Assembly: GCA_025201705.1 (NCBI GenBank)
Contig: MU616770.1
Span: forward strand, 1-43,953
Source of the DNA: Dissophora ornata
Lineage: Eukaryota; Mortierellomycota; Mortierellomycetes; Mortierellales; Mortierellaceae
Reading direction: 5' to 3'
Length of the DNA stretch: 43,953 nucleotides
Position numbers and translations under genes: made by a program. The notes under the pieces were generated by a model. The model saw only the letters and a program-made list of their open reading frames with translations. It was not told the DNA's origin and ran no database searches. Shown here piece by piece: positions 21,378-33,099 of this stretch. Each line of letters starts with the position of its first letter. The first letter of the stretch is position 1.

Positions 21378-24300
21378 TTATGTGTACCGGATCATGTCCA
21401 TGATCTTGTTGCGCTCATCCTTGACAGCCGAGTGCAGCATTCGCTTAAAGTGGAGCTTTTCGTTTCTATCTAAAGGGTCCAGAACATTTTCCCGCAGCAT
21501 CGTTAGTAAGGGGCCATACACGGGCAGGGCTGGCAAGACCTTGCAGAAGGCGCTGGCACCCAACCAGTGGACATGTCGTTCTGCAACGTCGAATTTGGCG
21601 CCAGCAGAGACACCGACAGTCGAGCGACGACTGTTGTGGAGAAGTCCGTAACAGGCACGGAAGATGCCCATGACGACAGAAGGGAGAGCAGTGGGTTGAA
21701 TGTAGTGTGAAGAGACGGGGTCGAGATGGAGTTCCTGGCAGTAAGCGTGGAACTTCATGGCGCAGAAGATGAATGTTTGGTGGACGTTAAGCATCACGGT
21801 GGGGAGGGAGTTGTGTGTGGTGTCGGAGAAGGCCATCTGGCACATGTGCTGCATAGCTCTTTAATTAAAAAAAGACAAAAAGATATAATGTGTGAGGGAA
21901 TCGTTATTTCGTAGCGGGACAGGGCAAAGTCATAATTAAAAAATTACTTTTTCATCCTGTACGTGATGGATCGTCCAGGGTGCAGATCTCTTCCAACAGT
22001 GAGCAAGTCACGGATATCTACAAGAGAATCAAAAACGTGCGAATAACACATGTTGAGTAAGAGCGGCTCTTTGGAGTCAAAGGAAGCTTATTGTCGTTGC
22101 TGTTCACAGCGCCGCTCACCCTCGCCGTGATATCGGCTGTAGTCAACTCGGATTTCGAGTGTTTTTGTGTGCAGTAGCAGACCACAATACGGGAACTCTA
22201 CAGAGCGTTTTGGAAGAGAAAATTAGAGGCAGAGCCAGTTGTATCTCTTGTAGCGCCACCAAAAAACGCATGACGGTTTACCATTCCCTTGGCACATCTG
22301 AACAGCTTCCCCGTTCATAGTGATCTCAAAGTTCGTGATCGTTTTCTTCTCGTTGATGAAGCAGCCATAGTCTGCATGGCCCTGGGACATAATATTTAGG
22401 AACGACGCGGCCTTGTCGCGACTCCTGCTTACGAATAAAAAGTCGTCCGCCAGTCTCAGTAATTCCTGTCAAATAGCACAATATCAGTTTAGACATGCCG
22501 AGAAAAGGTTGGACGAGCTTCCGTGAAAACTACAAAACTTGAAACTAGCTTACTGAATCTTCGCTCTGTGTCAATTCTGAAAGAGCGCCCCTTTCCATAT
22601 CGTCATAAAAGAACCTAGGGAGATGCGTTAAATTAACAAAAAACACCGTATCAGTAGGAGGTTTCAGGGGGTTGGGGGTCTGTCTTCGCAGTCAAGGGGG
22701 AAAAAAAGAACCTGCAGAGCGCGGGCGAGAGGATCGAGCCTTGAGGAATGCCTGTTGTCTGGCGGTAAAAATGTTTTCCAAATTTGACAATGTTTTCGTT
22801 GATGTGGTCCTTGATTAAACTAAGGATCGCGCTCTTGTCCTCATATCGGTGTACGACCTACACCGAGACACAAAATAATATTGATAAATAATTCGAATCG
22901 ACTCCATTCAGCTACCAATATGTTTTAGAATAGGTAAGTAGATGTATATGAGCATATTGTACCTTGTCAATCATGACAGCATGCTTTGAAGTCCCAGCTT
23001 GATTGCGCGCAAAGTCCAGGAACGGCGGCATTTCGCTGGACGCAATGGCCTTTGGCAAGAACTTTTTTGTAATCTTGCCATTGGATGGCATCATTTTCGA
23101 GTATCGGTGGATCAGATACTTATCCTGAAGATAAGAAAGTTGCAGTCCAAGAAATCAGTTTCCTAGGAAATTCATGCGATTTTGTGATTTTGTGATTTTG
23201 TGATTTTGTGATTTTGTTTTTGTTCCAAAAGAACACAAGACAAAATGCGTTACCTCCTTCATGATGCGGTCAATAATCTCGAGCAACTTGTCCTGGTTGA
23301 CTGAGTCGAACGATTTCTTGATATCGACCTTGACCATATATAGTTTTGGCCTTTTTTTTTTTTTTTAATCAAAAATCAGTGTCCATGACATGTCAACTAT
23401 GCCAAAAATAAGAAAGGATATCTGTCAACTCACAGATTCGGCTGTGACGGGCCAACGAGCCTTGTCTTGACCTGCTTGAACCTCTGGTAGAGATCACTCA
23501 TACCGATTGCAGAACTCGCCGGTTGAGATTGACGGTTTCTCTCGTACGCGAGAACCAGGAACGCGTTTGATAATTGTTGATTCATGGGTTTTGTACCCCG
23601 AGATGTGTTACCATTCACCTAAGTCATATATTTTCAGCACATGGAATTTGAAGTGAGAATTTTTTTTTTGTCCCGCGGAAGATACAACAAGCAGGGGTCG
23701 AATGCCTCATTTAGTAATTACCAGCTTGGCGGATTTTCGGCGCAGATTGATAATGGGCCTGAGATCCTGCGATTTTGGAAGCAGACGAACTTTGGCATAT
23801 ATTCGCGCGCAGTTCGCAATTTCGTCCTATGGAAGGATACTGATGGTGAGGTCCCAAAATGTGCAAGCAAGCCTACCATCCGCCAATCATTGACTAAAAT
23901 TAGTATTTGTACTCTTTACCTGCTCCATTTTGACAAACATATTATTCTGGATGGCATTCTCTGCAGGCTTGGTGACCCTGTGCCAGACTTCATGGCGATA
24001 GTAAAAGACCTTATTTCGCTGGAATGCGCTGTCTGTCACGTAGAAACCAGCCTAGGAAATCATGTAAATGAATGCGCAGATAATTCAAGCACAATAAATA
24101 TCACTCCTCTGAGTGTAAACTGCAAAAATCTTTGGAAGGCACTGTAAATGTTACCTGAAGTAAGGGTATTAGGAACCCGTCAAAGAGCCAGAATATGAAC
24201 TCGTTCAAGATCTCTTGTTGCTTTTCCGAAGCTGAAGGAGGGACATGGGAGACGCGATGATCTGGGTGTCTAAGCCTTTCATCCTGAAGCCATGGACAGT

Positions 24301-26442
24301 CGCTTGTCTTGAAGCCCTGAATCGCATATTGCAGTGAGATGGTCTCAAACTTTCTCAGACGTATGAATCGCGTCATGGCTATAATGAAAGATTCATGTTA
24401 ATATGGTTGAGGATATGAAATTCTGGAAAGAGCTAATGATACGCGACAAGGAAGATAAATACCGCGTAAAATGACAATACGGTTCTCGACGGTTCCAAAC
24501 ATCTCAAGGGGAATAATCTTTTTGACAATCGAGTGTGCAAACGATGTAACCTTTGTAAGGCATCCGTGGATAGGGAAAAATAAATAAATAAATAAATAAA
24601 TAAAGGATGTTAGATAAAACCAAAAACTCAAAATAGAGGAAAGGATAGAGAATACAATGTGCTATTAACCTCATCAAATGAAGAGTAGCAGTTCAGCAGC
24701 TCCGGAACTGAAGTGTCGGCTATGTTGAAAGGTCCATCGATTGCCTGAAATCCGTAGAGGGACGAGTATATATTGTTAGGTCCTTCACTCATATGATTTT
24801 AAGCCATGCAATACTCTCTCGCATCACAGGGGTGAATAAATCCACACTCACCTTTACAGGACAGTAGTGCTGCAAAAGGAACCTAAACTTGCACTTGCGG
24901 TTCAGTTGAAGCATACTCTCGACCAAAGTCCTCATCCGACGCAACCTCCATGTCTTCCTCACTTTGGAATCCAACAACCAAGGATCAGATATTGTCGAGT
25001 TGGACGACCACGACGAATTTGAAGACAAACTTGAGGATTCATCACATTTTACAATGGCGCTGTCAAGACCGTATTGCTTCGGAAACATGCGACGCATTTG
25101 AGCTTCTAGAATGGACGTCGACGACATGGGCTGCGATTTGAATTTTTCAGAGACATCTATCCATGAATAGACCAGGATTTATTGTCGGAACAGGAGTCAA
25201 TAGACACATTTTATAATGACGCATTAAAATCCATCGAACTGAAAAGCGACTTACAGTTATTGAGGAGGAAATGGCTGAGCATGGTGCTCTCGTTGTGATA
25301 CCGCTTGAAATAAAACAACTTTGATCGTTTGAACACAATCGTTGGTAGTGGCACTCTTTTATCGGACTTTCTCTTCTTGTTCGCTCTCCCGTTGCTTGTA
25401 TTCAGCAAAGCTGTAGTTGCAAGAGTCGATGGTGCGCTTGAGGATACACTTGGCATTGATGGTTCCGATGCTACTGCTGCTGCTACTTCTACCACTGGTG
25501 GTGATGGAGAGGCCGGCCGCTTCTTGGACGAGAGCGTCGCAAGCAAGTTTCGCCTCAGTGGCCTATTCGACACATCCTGGTCACTGATAGCAGGGCCTGT
25601 GATCTGACAGTAGCAGTTGTTAGGCAGGGCCGCAAATATGGACGTATTGGTCAACAGATAAAGCATCGCGGCGTCCCCGATTCTGTCATGGGTAAAACAG
25701 CACAAATATGAGGTTGGTATGGGATTAATCGTCCCTCTCCTGTGGGCGCAAATGCAACCAATGTTTTTGATCCAAACCTTTTCCGTAAGAGCTCCCAGAC
25801 AGCCGATCTCACAAATGATTCGAGAGTGTTGATAAAGTAATTCTCTGGCCTATGCGAGGAGTTTCTCCTTGGCTAAAATGGGGGTGTTGCATCGATTTTC
25901 GAAATTACGATACTGGTTACATCAAGAGCTTATAATGCAGGGTTTTATGCAGCTGACGTAATACTTGCAGCTTCGCGTACATTTGTATACCCGACAGCTA
26001 GGATGTTTTCCGATTTAATGTGCCAGCTCCGAGATGTTGGACATGTCTTCTCTATGGCCAGATCAACGATCTGTCGAATAACAGATAAGCAAAGGGCTTA
26101 GTTATTTTTTACTCCCATATCCTACTTCCTGAAATGGAATTCGCGCATGCATATCGGGCACATGCATCGCTGGTACGAGTGAGTTGAGAGGCGTACATCG
26201 CTTTGGCTGCCTTCCGAGTTAGGTCTGTTTCCTGTAGGAAATGGGACAGGCTCAGAATTCGGCGTGGCGCTGGTGGCGACGAGCGTTGTTTGGAGCAGCT
26301 CCTGTAACTCGAGTGGGTCGCCTTTGTGAATGAGAGAGATCTCGCCATCGAGATGTCTCTCCAGGTACTCGCCCAGTCGGCAGAGGGCGGGGAACAATGT
26401 CAGCAACACAGCATTGGTGATGGCGTCCTTTGATTCGGTCAT
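21378..26442 (-). CDS. TERT: telomerase reverse transcriptase, 1083 aa, 19 exons
   Basis: Catalytic subunit of telomerase, which copies an RNA template onto chromosome ends. Exons: 26442-26197, 26070-25981, 25872-25778, 25682-25255, 25156-24852, 24744-24670, 24550-24463, 24378-24155, 24051-23920, 23826-23722, 23618-23434, 23350-23254, 23124-22963, 22857-22712, 22614-22554, 22465-22282, 22197-22120, 22017-21948, 21858-21378. Every junction keeps phase, giving 1083 residues, normal for the family. The TEN domain includes IHKGDPLELQELLQTT and NILAVGY; the CP motif is IGDAAMLYLLTNTSIFAAL; the T-motif region has FYVTDSAFQRNKVFYYR. RT motifs: 1-2 (RLLPKSQDLRPIINL), A (MVKVDIKKSFDSV, D667), B' (TTGIPQGSILSP), C (LRLADDFLF, D820-D821), D (GCFINEKKT), E (FPYCGLLL). 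The C-terminal extension has MKFHAYCQEL. All three catalytic aspartates are present. The end of exon 1 is chosen on phase grounds and is the least certain junction. The coiled-coil gene ends 148 bp upstream. Confidence 0.96.
23178..23217. repeat. 8-bp microsatellite (GATTTTGT), five copies, in a TERT intron
   Basis: Five perfect GATTTTGT units lie in the intron after the exon carrying RT motif A. Confidence 0.9.
24581..24604. repeat. TAAA microsatellite, six copies, in a TERT intron
   Basis: Six perfect TAAA units lie in the intron upstream of TERT exon 7 (24550-24463). Confidence 0.9.
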
Positions 26443-26589
26443 CGGTTGCGTATTTGAGGGAGGTTTCCGGACAGAGAGTAACGGGCACGCGGAGATTGAG
26501 ATGCATGTTGGCAGCGTGTGATTTTTATTGGTTCGAATTATGGACTCGTATTAAGAGACTTGTTTTACTTTTACTTTGTGATTGATGCC

Positions 26590-29500
26590 TTACAATGCCA
26601 TCGCTTCTCGCAGCTGGCTCGCCACCTGCTGCAACTGCTCGTTCTCATCTTTCAGGTTCTCGTTTTGTTTCTATCACGTCCAAAGGCAATGGCATTGATA
26701 CATATTAGTCAGTGTTCAGTAACACATCCGAAGCGTACATCACCCATTCGCCCAAGCTCCACTTGTTACCTTGATCTTCGCGACTTCCTGACGAGCCTTC
26801 TGCACAGTCTGCCGCGTCGTCGCCGATCCAGGCGCTACTCCCAGTGCTGCGAACGACATCTCCAGTGCCTTGATGCGCTCTTGGTAGGCTCTCTCTCGTG
26901 CCTTCAGCAGGGCTTCCTGTTGATCTTTGAGGGCCTGCTGCTGCTGATGATGAGATGTCAACAGATCAGCAAGTTTGCTTTCGTGAGTGTTGGCATGTTC
27001 TTCCTGGGTCTTGGATACCTTGGCAAGCCGTGCACTTGCGGCCTGCTCACGCTGCTCCAAGCGCGAGTTCTGGTCCTTGTGCATGACCTTGACAGCCGAG
27101 GAGTGCTCCTGCGTTATATGCCGAATGCAAGAAGACACAATCGTTTGTTAGCAAGCGAACCGGCTTCAGATGAAAAGGAGAAATACTTTCACATCAAGGC
27201 GATGGGAAAGGCCACGAACCTCTTTCAGGCGTCTTTCTGTTGCCTCCAGCTCACCGCGGATGTGGTCGCGCTTTAGCTGTGTCTCTTTAAGTTGGCTGCG
27301 CGTAGTCTCGACCTTATTGATCAAAGACTTATTCTTGGTCGTCCAGGCTGCCTCTTTCTTGGCCAAAGCGTCACTCATATTCATCTCGTGTGTTGCTTTC
27401 CCAGCGCTGATCACCGTTGCATGACCAGCTTCAAGTGCCTAAGGACCAAGGAACGGTGCTTGATTAACTTTTGGACAGGAATGAAATGTTGTAAAATAAA
27501 CAGAACACAAGTTACCTTTGTCGCGCTCTTTTCATCTCGTTCGCGAGCAGTAACCAACGCCTCGATAGAGATCTCAACCGCGCTCAGCTGAGCCTCCAAA
27601 TCAGCCTTCACCTCGGCCATCTCCTCATTGTGCTTTTGCTTTGTCTGCTTGATACCTGCAACAGCCTCCTTGGCACGCTCTTCTGCCAGAGTGAGCATGT
27701 CCTCAAGCTCATTGACGGCAGCCTCATGCGTAGCCTTCAGGTCTGCCAATTTCCTGGACTGCTCCTCCGCGAGCCGCTCACGGTCAATCTCAAACTCCAT
27801 CTCGACGCGTTCGAGCTCCCGTTCGACCTGCTCGTTGGCGTCGTTCTCGAGTTCCCGAACCCGGTCCTCGTGCTCGACAATAAGTTCTGCGATTCGAGTC
27901 TCGTAGCCACCCTCAAAGGTCATCATGGCATTGTCCTGAGTGCCTTGGATGTCAGCTACGAACGCAGAGAATTTCGATTGAAGTGCAACTAATTCCTGCT
28001 GCCTCTTTTCCTAATTGTGCAGCGGCAAGCAAACGAAGAGCGATAGATGTCTTCGTTAATGCCAACGTCAAAGGATCTCAAACGGACGAAAGCCAATACA
28101 TACCTTGGAGGATATCTCTAGCGTATTCATTTTTTCTGAGTGCTTCTCTGCACGTTTCGCGATCTCACTGGCAAGCATATTCTTCATATCCTCAGACCGC
28201 ACTTCCGCCTTGGATCGGATCGTCATCTTATCCGTATCGAGCTTCTCCTGTAACCTTTTGATCTTGCTCTCTAGGTCGCTCACGCGTGCACTGTGCTTGC
28301 CTTCCAGACGCAAGAGATCACTCTGGTGCTTATTCTGAACCCCTCCCAGATAATGTTGATGTCCCTTCTCGGACTTCACTTTCAGATCCTCCAATGCCCG
28401 AGCATGTCGCTCCTGCAGCACCTCAGCCATTCCTGATCCAGCACCCGCGTGGTCATTGACCAAGGATGCGTGAGAAGCTTTAATCTGTATCAACTCTGAT
28501 TCGAAACGTTCTCGAAGTTCAGCCTGCAATTTGTACGTTGATTAGTAACTTCTCTCATGGTAAATTATTTTCTTTGACAAGTCCTCGTTAGTGGCAAAAA
28601 TATGCACATTACCTCGTGTTCCTCAATCTCCTGCTTCTGCTCTTCTCCGTGCTGCTTCTTGATCATCTCAAGTTCCTCTTTATGCTCCCGCAACAACTTG
28701 GTTAGCTTCTTCTCATGCGACCTCTTTAGCTCTTCTAGATCTTGACGGTACTTATCCTGGGCATCGTGGCCTGTACCTCCTGTACGCTCGACTCTGTCCT
28801 GCTTTGCTACCTGCAGCTCCAACTCCAAACTCTGGAGATTGTCATCGTGAATCCTGTTGAGCTCCTCAATGTTGGAAGAGTGCAGCGACCGACTGCCATC
28901 CAGCTTCTTGCGGAGAACAAACACTTCATCGAGCTTTTCAATAGCGTCTGCGAGATCTCGATGGAGCGATTCGAGCTCGGCCTCTTTCTCCGACTGGCGC
29001 TGAGCAACCTTATGATTTAGGTCCTTGACTCTTCTTTCATGCTCCAAGCGAAGTCGCTATGCGCAATAATATAGAGTGGTCGAGTCAAGTTAGTAGGGAT
29101 GACCATGTCTGTTCATCGATGCACGCCTAATCCCCGACGATGTTTACCTCAAGACGGGCCTTTAGCGTCCTGACTTGATGCTTCTTTTTCGCGACCTCTT
29201 TCTCCTTGGAGGTAATTACTGCGACAACCACATCCTTGTCCTGGAAACAAGATGGATAAAATTAGGGGACGCTTGGAGTTGGTAAGGGATTGGAGCAAAC
29301 ACAAACAACATCGTCCCCTTGAAACTCTACCTGGGATGCAATCTTTGAAAGGTCGATTTCGGGCACAAGTGTCTCGCCCCCATCGCTCGATGCAGTGTCC
29401 AAAAAGGAAAGAGATGCCAGCTCCTCTTCCTTGGCCAGAAGCTGCATTGAGGTTTCATCAAACTGTATTTCATTTCGAAGGAAGAAGAGAGTACGTCTTG

Positions 29501-30391
29501 TTGAGCACTAGACGCATCGAAAGGGTCCACTATCATCATACCAGCATTCCTTATTACCTTGGCCTTTACGCTAGCAATAGCCTTCTTTAGCTCCAGAGGA
29601 GTAGAGGGTGTTGTTGCGGGAGCTTTCTTGGTTACCGGTGCAGATGATGCAGTTGGGGTCTTATTTCGTGCAGCTGCTGAGGTCGGTGTCGCGCTGCCAG
29701 CCCTGGCCACTGTGGAACCCGACTTTAGCGAGGCATTTGCTGGAGAATTCAGAGGCTTTTTGACCCCCGCCGTCGCAGGCGTTTTTACTGGGGTACGGAT
29801 GGTAGTCTGGGTCATGTTGACTGGTGGTCGACCAGCCACTGCTGGCGGCTTTGCGGCTGCCCCTGAGGGATTCGGCGGGAGTCTGATGGATGTCGTTGTT
29901 CGTGCACTAGCTGTTGCCGGAGTGCGGCGAGATGCAGCACTGGCAGCAGCTGTGTGAGCTTTCGGAGCACCGGCGGCGGCGGCAGTGGGGGTATCCGAGC
30001 TCGAAGTTGCAGCGGTTGGTGCGGTTGGCTTCTTTGCAGGAGATGGCCTTGCGGCTGTTTTCGCAGCGGCAACCGATGGGGCATCCTTCGCTGTTGTGGG
30101 TGCTGTGGTGGTTGGCTTTGGTGTAGTTGGCTTTGGTGTAGTTGGTGTTACCGACTTTGTAGCTGGCTTTGGTGGTGCTGCTGCTGTCGAGGGAGGTAGA
30201 CGGATGGTTGTAGCTGTTTGAGTCTTGGACTTTGCGGTTGCCGCGCCCGGAACTGGAGCAGCAGGTTTGTTGGTGGCGCCGCCAGGAGCAGCTTTGGCCT
30301 TATTGGCTGCCACGGTCGCTGCAGTGGCAGCACGTCGCGCGGCTGTTGCGGACAGTGGTGGTGTTTCCTGTGTTACAGCCATTGTGGCCAT
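26590..30391 (-). CDS. large coiled-coil protein with Ala/Thr/Pro-rich basic N-terminus, 1018 aa
   Basis: Nine exons: 30391-29558, 29462-29331, 29240-29148, 29056-28613, 28523-28104, 28010-27516, 27438-27220, 27108-26770 and 26670-26590. All eight introns are phase 0 and the sum is 1018 codons plus stop. The start is MATMAVTQE; an upstream in-frame ATG at 30529 would add 46 residues with no supporting feature. Residues 1-278 are low in complexity, rich in Ala, Thr, Pro and Lys, with recurring TTIRLPP or TSIRLPP elements. From about residue 320 to the end the protein is almost unbroken heptad-like coiled coil (for example LEELKRSHEKKLTKLLREHK and RVRELENDANEQVERELERV). A basic disordered head with a long rod resembles cytoskeleton- or spindle-associated scaffold proteins, but no named family is recognised. 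It lies just upstream of TERT on the same strand. Confidence 0.85.
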
Positions 30392-30701
30392 GTTCCTGAG
30401 AGGAGTTCGAGCTGAATGTGAAGGAGGAGGAGATGACAGTGAAGAGCGGAGGGGATGTAGATGTCTTTTGATTCTGGACAAGGCAAGGATGGGGCGAGGA
30501 AAAGGGATGAAGTAGCAAAAAATAGACAAAGACGGGCCATGGCATTTGGGCAGAGCAATCCTATCCCAAATGCTGTCCGAAGGTTCAATTGGTGCAATGG
30601 ATCTGTTTTTGGCTCTTTATTACCTGCCTACTGCATATATTCCTCCAAAACACACACATGTTATCCTCGCCAACGGCTTTCCTGTTAAAAACGTGCCTCG
30701 A

Positions 30702-30773
30702 CCCTGTCGTCCTTGTCGTCCCTGTCGTCCCTATCGTCCTTGCCATCCCTACGGCCCCTGTCGTCCCTGCTGC
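30702..30773. repeat. 9-bp minisatellite, eight units
   Basis: Eight 9-bp units of the type CCCTGTCGT, some with changes, lie between the coiled-coil gene and the 3' end of the M28 peptidase gene. No reading frame using it looks real. Confidence 0.85.
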
Positions 30774-30931
30774 CATCCTCAAATCCATAGATGCGGCACA
30801 AAACCATGACGGGCATGCACCCGACCTTTTTATTTACAAACAAAAAGTCTATTGCGGTATAATTCATAAGTACAGGATTTTAAAAATAAAGGGGGAGAAG
30901 CATGACGGCTGGGGCAGCCGACAGCTCCTGC

Positions 30932-32855
30932 TTATTGCTTGAACTCGGCAACCTCAAAGACCGATGCCAGCATGGCTTTGGTTGAGGCGCTCAATTGCTC
31001 AAAGTCATAGCCCTCCCTGTAAACAAGGTCGCCCGAGTTGTGGTACTTGGGGTCGGCAATGGGGCCGTTTCTCTCAAAGAACGCCGTGGCTGGGAATCCG
31101 TTCTCCCAGAAGGACTAAACGACGTTGAGGGGGAGGAGCATTTGATTACATTTGTTAGACAGGTACGACCACGACGGAGCAACAGAGCAGGGCTTACGAT
31201 TCTCACCTGGTGATCAGAACAGCAGGCCCCAGTGGTACCAACAACAGCGTTGGGAACATAGAGCTCAGTCACATTTCGCAACAACGAGCTGAGCTCGGCA
31301 GTGTGGTAGCGAGCAGGGAATGCAACCTGGACGGGCTCGCCGGGCTTTCTGTAGGCCAGCATGTCCTATTTAAAAACAATGATCAACACGCGTTAATGAC
31401 TCAGTCCACACCACATTGTAGAGGGGGACCCGATCGAGCTATATGCAGTAGCGACTTACTCCCTGGATCATCATGGTGATCTTGGTACCAGCCTGCTTCA
31501 GCTTCTTGGCCAAGGCAGCGGAGCCGAATAGTCCTTGCTCTATAGATGGTATAGAGCGCAATTCCACGAGGTGTTAACGAGACTACATATTGACACAGTT
31601 CGCGTGCTTGAGAATAATAAAGGAGAGTCCAGCTGTGGGCTGGGGTGGATGTGGCGACTCTTACCTTCTCCTGAAAACGCAGAGATAACAAGGGTGCGAC
31701 CAAAGACCAGGTTGTTGGCCTTGATGATACGTGCCACCTGAAGAAGCATGCTCGTGCCGGAACCGTCGTCGTCAGCTCCAGGGGCACGGTTGTTCAAGAA
31801 GGAGCCGCGACTGTCGTGATGAGCTCCAATAATGACATGCTCGTCAGGGTTTTCCGTTCCCTTGAATGTGCTGTTGTGGTGAACAAAAAAGGGTACGTTG
31901 TCTGCTGTTGTCAGCGAGCGTTCATTTTTCTCTTCCTTATTTAGATTGATGCAAATTAATAAACACAAGGGCAAGCACAGTGCAAAACGTCGACTTGCCA
32001 GATGACGTTGGGTCCAAAGCGAGCTTGGTACGGCATCAGCTCGACGGTATCGCAGCCGTAGCTCTCGAATTGAGACTTGAGCCACTCCGCAACCTCTTGA
32101 CTCTGCTTCGAGGTCGAGCTGCGGGTAATGAAGGGACTGCCAGGAGCCTCGCCTGTCAACCAGGTCACATCCTTCTCCAGAGTCTTGACGTCAACCTGAT
32201 CCACTAGCGCTTGAAGCGACTTGCGGTATTTAAGCGACTTGGACTTTACCGCGATTGGGTGGTCAGAGGGGAGGGTCGCAAGCGGCTCTACAAAGCCTTG
32301 AGTTCTGACTGGGAGGATCTCGGTGTTGGAAGGCAAGGCATCCATAAAGAACGGGGTCTCTTCAGCCGCGCAATCGGAGCCGACCAGGACACGGTACTTT
32401 GGCTGAGTGTCGGGGAGATCAATGGTGGTGAAGCGGCAGAGCTTGTGGTGGTCACGGATGATGCCAAAAGGGAGCTGGGCAGTGTTGCCGTTATCGGACT
32501 CGACATGCATGGCAAAGTCGGCAACCGCATTCTGAACAGAGTCGTTCCAGTCCTGGATGTCCTGGGCGGAGTCGCCCTCGAGCTGCTGTCGCTCAAGGAC
32601 AATGAGGTTCGAGTACATCTGCACGGCAGGGAGCATGTAGTATTGGACCTCGCAGGACTCTGGCACGGAGTAGATGGACAGGTCCTCGTAGATACCACGC
32701 AGCTCTTTTTCGCATCCTAGCTGGAACTCCACGGTCCGGGGCTGCTTAGCATCGGCAAACTCCCAATGAGTGGAAACGGGGATGCTGCCAACAGCAACAG
32801 CAGAGGCGGCAAGCATCAACGCAGCCGACACGGACAGGATAGAGGAGCAAACCAT
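30932..32855 (-). CDS. secreted M28 family zinc aminopeptidase, 511 aa
   Basis: Five exons: 32855-31979, 31901-31665, 31539-31460, 31365-31207 and 31114-30932; phases agree. The first donor (CACT|GTGCTT) is weak, and a slightly later GT (GTGTTT) is also in phase. A signal peptide (SAALMLAASAVAV) indicates secretion or vacuolar entry. The catalytic domain has the M28 metal and catalytic set: GAHHDSRG, PGADDDGSG, SGEEQG (E371 general base, E372 ligand; an intron splits this motif), GDMLAY and DPKYHNSGD. Cysteines in TGACCSDHQ may form a disulfide. Known relatives remove N-terminal amino acids from peptides and use two zinc ions. The first 250 residues form a less conserved propeptide-like region. 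The gene has a C-rich minisatellite downstream and the retroelement palindrome upstream. Confidence 0.94.
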
Positions 32856-33099
32856 TGCTACTGTTTAGTGATATTACTTGGTGTCGCGTAACGAGCGGGA
32901 GTGATGGGAGAGAGAGAGAAAGAGAGAGAGGAATGAGGAATGAGGAATGGGGAATGAATTGGATTCGGAGAAGGATAGATGTTGAACAGAAGAGAAGCAA
33001 CGCCTTGTTTTAAAGAGTACCACACACAAACGCCCCGCTCTCATTCGCCCATTGCCTGCAGCTGGGTCACACGCCGTTGCTTTTATTTTTCTATAAATT

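Noticed and set aside
26518..27276. 252-codon plus-strand frame
   Set aside because: It runs antisense to the last exons of the coiled-coil gene and has no recognisable motif.
29559..30515. Several Ala/Gly/Val-rich plus-strand frames opposite the coiled-coil gene head
   Set aside because: They are mirror frames of the GC-rich low-complexity coding sequence; the minus-strand gene with consistent splicing explains the region.
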